Shown here piece after piece: positions 51,224 through 53,748 of a stretch of DNA of 53,748 nt. The DNA is taken from assembly GCF_900103285.1 (NCBI RefSeq), contig NZ_FNGS01000008.1, positions 1-53,748 of the forward strand, read 5' to 3'. The position numbers and the translations under genes are program-made. The notes beneath the pieces are model-generated. The model saw only the letters and a list, made by a program, of their open reading frames with translations, did not search any database and was not told the DNA's origin. Origin of the DNA: Siphonobacter aquaeclarae (GTDB lineage: Bacteria; Bacteroidota; Bacteroidia; Cytophagales; Spirosomataceae). Each line of letters begins with the position of its first letter. Position 1 is the first letter of the stretch.

Positions 51224-51882
51224 CAGAATTGTTTGTTTCGAGTGGAAAGGCTGGGAGCAGGACCCGGCGAAACTTCGGAGATACCCATCCGGACGAAGGA
51301 TTCGGATTTGTATACTTTCGCCCGGGTCTCTTCTTCTTCCCGCAGGTCATTGATGTGAGAAATACGGAAACGGGGGCGGGAGGCTTTTGCAGTACCCGGC
51401 TTCGTTGTCGGTTGGGCAACGACCGCCGGAGATGCAGGGGCAGGCACGGCCACCGCGACATCGGGTAACGGAACAACCTCCGCCTGAGGGATGTCGGCGG
51501 GCTTTTCCTCCGCAGGGTGAATGGCGACCGGCTCCGTAACGGACGGCCTGGTTTTGATAGCCGGTTTCCGGGAAGGAGCCGGCGAATGCGTGAGCAAAGG
51601 TACCTGAGGCGTCACCGCGACAGGTACTTCGGGCGCCGGAGCAGCTTTTGCAGGCGGGGTTGCGGCTACGTGATTTGCCTGCGGCGTGTCATGGAACAGG
51701 GATGCGGTAACAAGACCGGCGAGGATGACCAGCGCGGCGGCGGCCGGTACTGTCCAGCGGCGTTTCCGGGGCGCTTTCTGCGCCTGCTGCACGGATTTCC
51801 AGAGCGCTTCGGGATCAAACGGAACGGTTTCCGGAAGGTCTTCCAGCCGTTCGTTCAGCCACTTATCGATAGGTTCTTCCAT
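51223..51882 (-). CDS. Anti-sigma factor-like single-pass membrane protein
   Basis: A 219-residue protein with a short cytosolic N-terminus (M-E-E-P-I-D-K-W-L-N-E-R-L), a membrane helix at about 44-62 (V-P-A-A-A-A-L-V-I-L-A-G-L) and a Pro/Ala/Val-rich periplasmic linker of about 120 residues. It is encoded directly after an ECF sigma factor with a 20-nt overlap, the usual place of the anti-sigma factor. No zinc-type anti-sigma motif (HxxxCxxC) is present, so the assignment rests on topology and context. Confidence 0.65.
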   Translation of the reverse strand: MEEPIDKWLNERLEDLPETVPFDPEALWKSVQQAQKAPRKRRWTVPAAAALVILAGLVTASLFHDTPQANHVAATPPAKAAPAPEVPVAVTPQVPLLTHSPAPSRKPAIKTRPSVTEPVAIHPAEEKPADIPQAEVVPLPDVAVAVPAPASPAVVAQPTTKPGTAKASRPRFRISHINDLREEEETRAKVYKSESFVRMGISEVSPGPAPSLSTRNKQF

Positions 51883-52405
51883 AGTCTGTTCCGCTGAGTT
51901 TTTTCTGTAACCAAAGACGTGCCTTGTGCAACTGGGTTTTCGAGGTACTCTCGGTAATGTTCAGCTTGTCGGCAATTTCCCGGTGACTGTACCCTTCCAG
52001 CGCATAGAGGTTGAAAATGGTCCGGTATCCGTCGGGCAGGCTCAGGACAAGCTGGTATAATTCTTCTGCCTGCCAGTTTTCACCAGGCGGCTCGAAGGGT
52101 TCTTCTCCCTCGGGCAAATGATCGATGGACACAAAAGTGACGCGCTGTTTCCGGAGAAGCTGGAGACACTCGTTGACCATGACTTTCCGGAGATATGGCT
52201 CCAGTGTGTGGCCTCCGGGTACCTCGATCCGGTCTGCATGCCGGAAAAACTTCACGAACCCGGTCATGAGGGCGTCCTGTGCCTCCTCGTCCGAGGCCAG
52301 GTACCGGCGGCATACCCGGAACATCCGGCGCACATACTGGTCGTACACCCGTTTCTGGGCGAACGGGTTCTGTTTCCGTAAAGCGTCGAGTAGTTCCTTG
52401 TCCAT
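51863..52405 (-). CDS. ECF RNA polymerase sigma factor
   Basis: A 180-residue sigma-70 family factor with region 2 (about 11-77, including V-Y-D-Q-Y-V-R-R-M-F, A-Q-D-A-L-M-T-G-F-V-K-F-F) and region 4 (about 113-165, with the helix-turn-helix E-G-Y-S-H-R-E-I-A-D-K-L-N-I-T-E-S-T-S-K-T-Q-L). It heads the operon sigma - anti-sigma - outer-membrane protein and is overlapped by the next gene. The operon probably reads an envelope signal. A small palindrome upstream (52480-52494) may belong to its control. Confidence 0.93.
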   Translation of the reverse strand: MDKELLDALRKQNPFAQKRVYDQYVRRMFRVCRRYLASDEEAQDALMTGFVKFFRHADRIEVPGGHTLEPYLRKVMVNECLQLLRKQRVTFVSIDHLPEGEEPFEPPGENWQAEELYQLVLSLPDGYRTIFNLYALEGYSHREIADKLNITESTSKTQLHKARLWLQKKLSGTDYGRTYR

Positions 52406-52479
52406 GCAGGCCGGGTTTCATCGGTATATATGCCGGAAGGAGGGCGAGGGTTGCCCCCCGGGGTAATTTTTTTTACGAA

Positions 52480-52494
52480 ACCTTCCCGGAAGGT
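52480..52494. repeat. 15-bp palindrome upstream of the sigma operon
   Basis: ACCTTCC-C-GGAAGGT lies between the divergent sigma operon and the DUF1304 gene and is flanked by runs of T and A. It could be an operator or a short terminator-like hairpin on either strand; its role is unclear. Confidence 0.4.
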
Positions 52495-52538
52495 AAAAAA
52501 TAGTTGCTAATTCGGAGGCAATTCCAAGCCGACTACCC

Positions 52539-52901
52539 ATGTCCCTTCTTCCGAAAATTCTGGTAGGCCTTGTGGCCGTCGAACACCTGTATATCCTCTG
52601 GATCGAAATGTTTGCCTGGACCACAAAGGGCAAAGCAACATTCCGGGGCTTCCCGGCGGAGCTTTTCGAGCCGACCAAAGCGCTTGCCGCCAATCAGGGG
52701 CTGTACAACGGGTTTCTGTCGGCTGGTCTGATCTGGTCGTTGCTCATTCAGGATCCGGCCTGGTCGAAAAACGTGGCCTGCTTTTTTCTGGGATGTGTGA
52801 TCGTCGCCGGATTATACGGATGGATGACGGTTTCCCGTTCGATCTTTATCAAACAGGGGCTTCCCGCGGTGCTGGCACTGCTGGCCGTTCTCTTTGCCTG
52901 A
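52539..52901 (+). CDS. DUF1304 membrane protein
   Basis: A 120-residue protein with four predicted membrane helices, of family DUF1304. It shows the family's N-terminal V-A-V-E-H-L-Y-I-L-W-I-E-M-F, the N-Q-G-L-Y-N-G-F-L loop (about 53-61) and a short C-terminal helix. The function is unknown. It stands alone between the divergent sigma operon and the lipoprotein gene that follows. Confidence 0.9.
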   Translation: MSLLPKILVGLVAVEHLYILWIEMFAWTTKGKATFRGFPAELFEPTKALAANQGLYNGFLSAGLIWSLLIQDPAWSKNVACFFLGCVIVAGLYGWMTVSRSIFIKQGLPAVLALLAVLFA

Positions 52902-52966
52902 TCAGCACCGATTTGGCGTTTTTCTCGTACATATTTTCCGGACAGGAATGCGTCCGCACCATCACC

Positions 52967-53748
52967 ATGAAAAGGTATTTTCTTCTTTTTCCCGTTCTTC
53001 TCTGGGCCTGCGGAGGGCAGGATAGCCAGCAAGCCCAAACGGAAACGCCAGCAACCGAAACAGCTTCAGCCGTACATGCCAGTACGCTGGTTTTCCTGGA
53101 TAAATCGCTTAGCGTCAATGCCAATAAGGCATTTGTGACGCAGAAATACACGAAGGCGATCAACGAACTCGTCCAATCGGGTATTCAAAATGCAGGTGAC
53201 GAAGTCGAGGTATGGCTCCTTCATGAAAATACCGCGAAAGGCAAAGCCCTGGAGCTCACCGCCCATTCGGAAATGGGTAGTACCGAAGGCATGAGTCCTA
53301 CCGACATCGAAGCCGCGAAAACCACCTATGATCTGTCTCTTCAGAAGGAGCGTACCGGTTTCGCGAAACAGATTGTCGATCAGCTCGAAATCCCGAACGA
53401 TTCCAAAAGCAATCAGCAAACGGATATCCGGGCCAGTCTCGACGCCATCAATCAGAAAGTCAGCGAGGGATACAGCGTGAAAGCCTATTTCTTTTCGGAT
53501 ATGGTGGAAAGCATGAAAGAAGCCGGTCGCCGGGATTTTCACCGGACACCGCCTGCTTCTTCAACTGAAGCGGAACTGTGGGCCAAATCTGATGCGAAGA
53601 CGATCCTCGGCAAGTACCCGAACCTGCCAAAGGCCAGTATCCGCATGGTGCTGCCGTTCGAACCTACCGCGTCCTCCAAAATCAATAACCCGGCTATTTC
53701 GGAATACTGGAAAGTCCTGTTCAAAGAGCTGGGCGTTGGCTCTGTTGA
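52967..53748 (+). CDS. VWA-like lipoprotein (3' end outside the window)
   Basis: The ATG at 52967 opens a frame that is still open at the window end (260 full codons and two bases). The N-terminus is a lipoprotein signal (F-P-V-L-L-W-A-C, Cys15), followed by a Gln/Thr-rich linker. Then comes a von Willebrand A-like core: a hydrophobic strand and the metal-site motif D-K-S-L-S (D-x-S-x-S, about residues 45-49), later E-V-E-V-W-L-L-H and K-A-Y-F-F-S-D-M as further strands. The ligand is unknown. Confidence 0.75.
   Translation, partial: MKRYFLLFPVLLWACGGQDSQQAQTETPATETASAVHASTLVFLDKSLSVNANKAFVTQKYTKAINELVQSGIQNAGDEVEVWLLHENTAKGKALELTAHSEMGSTEGMSPTDIEAAKTTYDLSLQKERTGFAKQIVDQLEIPNDSKSNQQTDIRASLDAINQKVSEGYSVKAYFFSDMVESMKEAGRRDFHRTPPASSTEAELWAKSDAKTILGKYPNLPKASIRMVLPFEPTASSKINNPAISEYWKVLFKELGVGSV

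Overview
The window comes from a GC-rich member of the Bacteroidota, most likely a cytophagalean such as the Spirosoma/Larkinella group. Several things point there. Bacteroidota-type promoters (about TTTG, 19-21 nt, then TAnnTTTG) can be read upstream of several transcription units. Shine-Dalgarno sequences are scarce. Families typical of the phylum are present (DUF4292, DUF3667, GHL10, SprB-free CotH/G8-like surface protein tails). Lipoproteins and TolC-type proteins are numerous. The assignment to family level is an inference.

Layout. 1-1113: the 3' end of a secreted surface protein. 1138-3815: a histidine biosynthesis operon (hisH-hisA-hisF-hisI), preceded by what reads as a complete transcriptional attenuator: promoter, 26-codon leader peptide with four His codons in a row of five, and a terminator hairpin 10 nt before hisH. 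3818-11714 (minus): a five-gene unit, response regulator - sensor kinase - TolC-type protein - RND pump - membrane-fusion protein, lying between hisI and the separately promoted hisE (11846-12139). 12215-15466: a small holin-like membrane protein and, convergent to it, an RDD protein plus penicillin-binding protein 1C. 15728-21400: aromatic amino-acid catabolism (hmgA, phhA, hppD, a MarR regulator, fahA, a flavin reductase-like protein) converting Phe to Tyr to homogentisate to fumarate and acetoacetate. 21655-23977: a DUF3667 membrane protein and a GHL10 glycoside hydrolase-like protein. 24176-29840 (minus): a CzcCBA-type metal efflux operon that includes a PII-like DUF190 protein. 30180-30252: tRNA-Phe. 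30534-35920: a sugar nucleotidyltransferase, then a TPR protein, a DUF4292 lipoprotein and an M23 (EnvC-like) peptidase. 36351-43046 (minus): a TetR regulator and a third tripartite RND efflux system. 43571-48583: a PaaE-like oxidoreductase, then a DUF1080 protein and a soluble-dehydrogenase/cytochrome c fusion. 49037-50104: a lone low-GC glycosyltransferase. 50153-52405 (minus): an ECF sigma factor, an anti-sigma-like membrane protein and an outer-membrane protein in overlapping frames. 52539-53748: a DUF1304 protein and the start of a VWA-like lipoprotein that runs off the window.

The most distinctive regulatory signal is the his attenuator at 1138-1296, whose leader peptide appears to be encoded on a nearly leaderless transcript. 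Other regulatory candidates are a perfect 12-bp palindrome over the predicted marR start site, a 26-bp inverted repeat inside the tetR promoter, a 17-bp bulged hairpin within a 26-codon ORF before hmgA, and two tandem hairpins before the metal efflux operon. No CRISPR array, prophage, intact insertion sequence or obvious novel defence system was seen.
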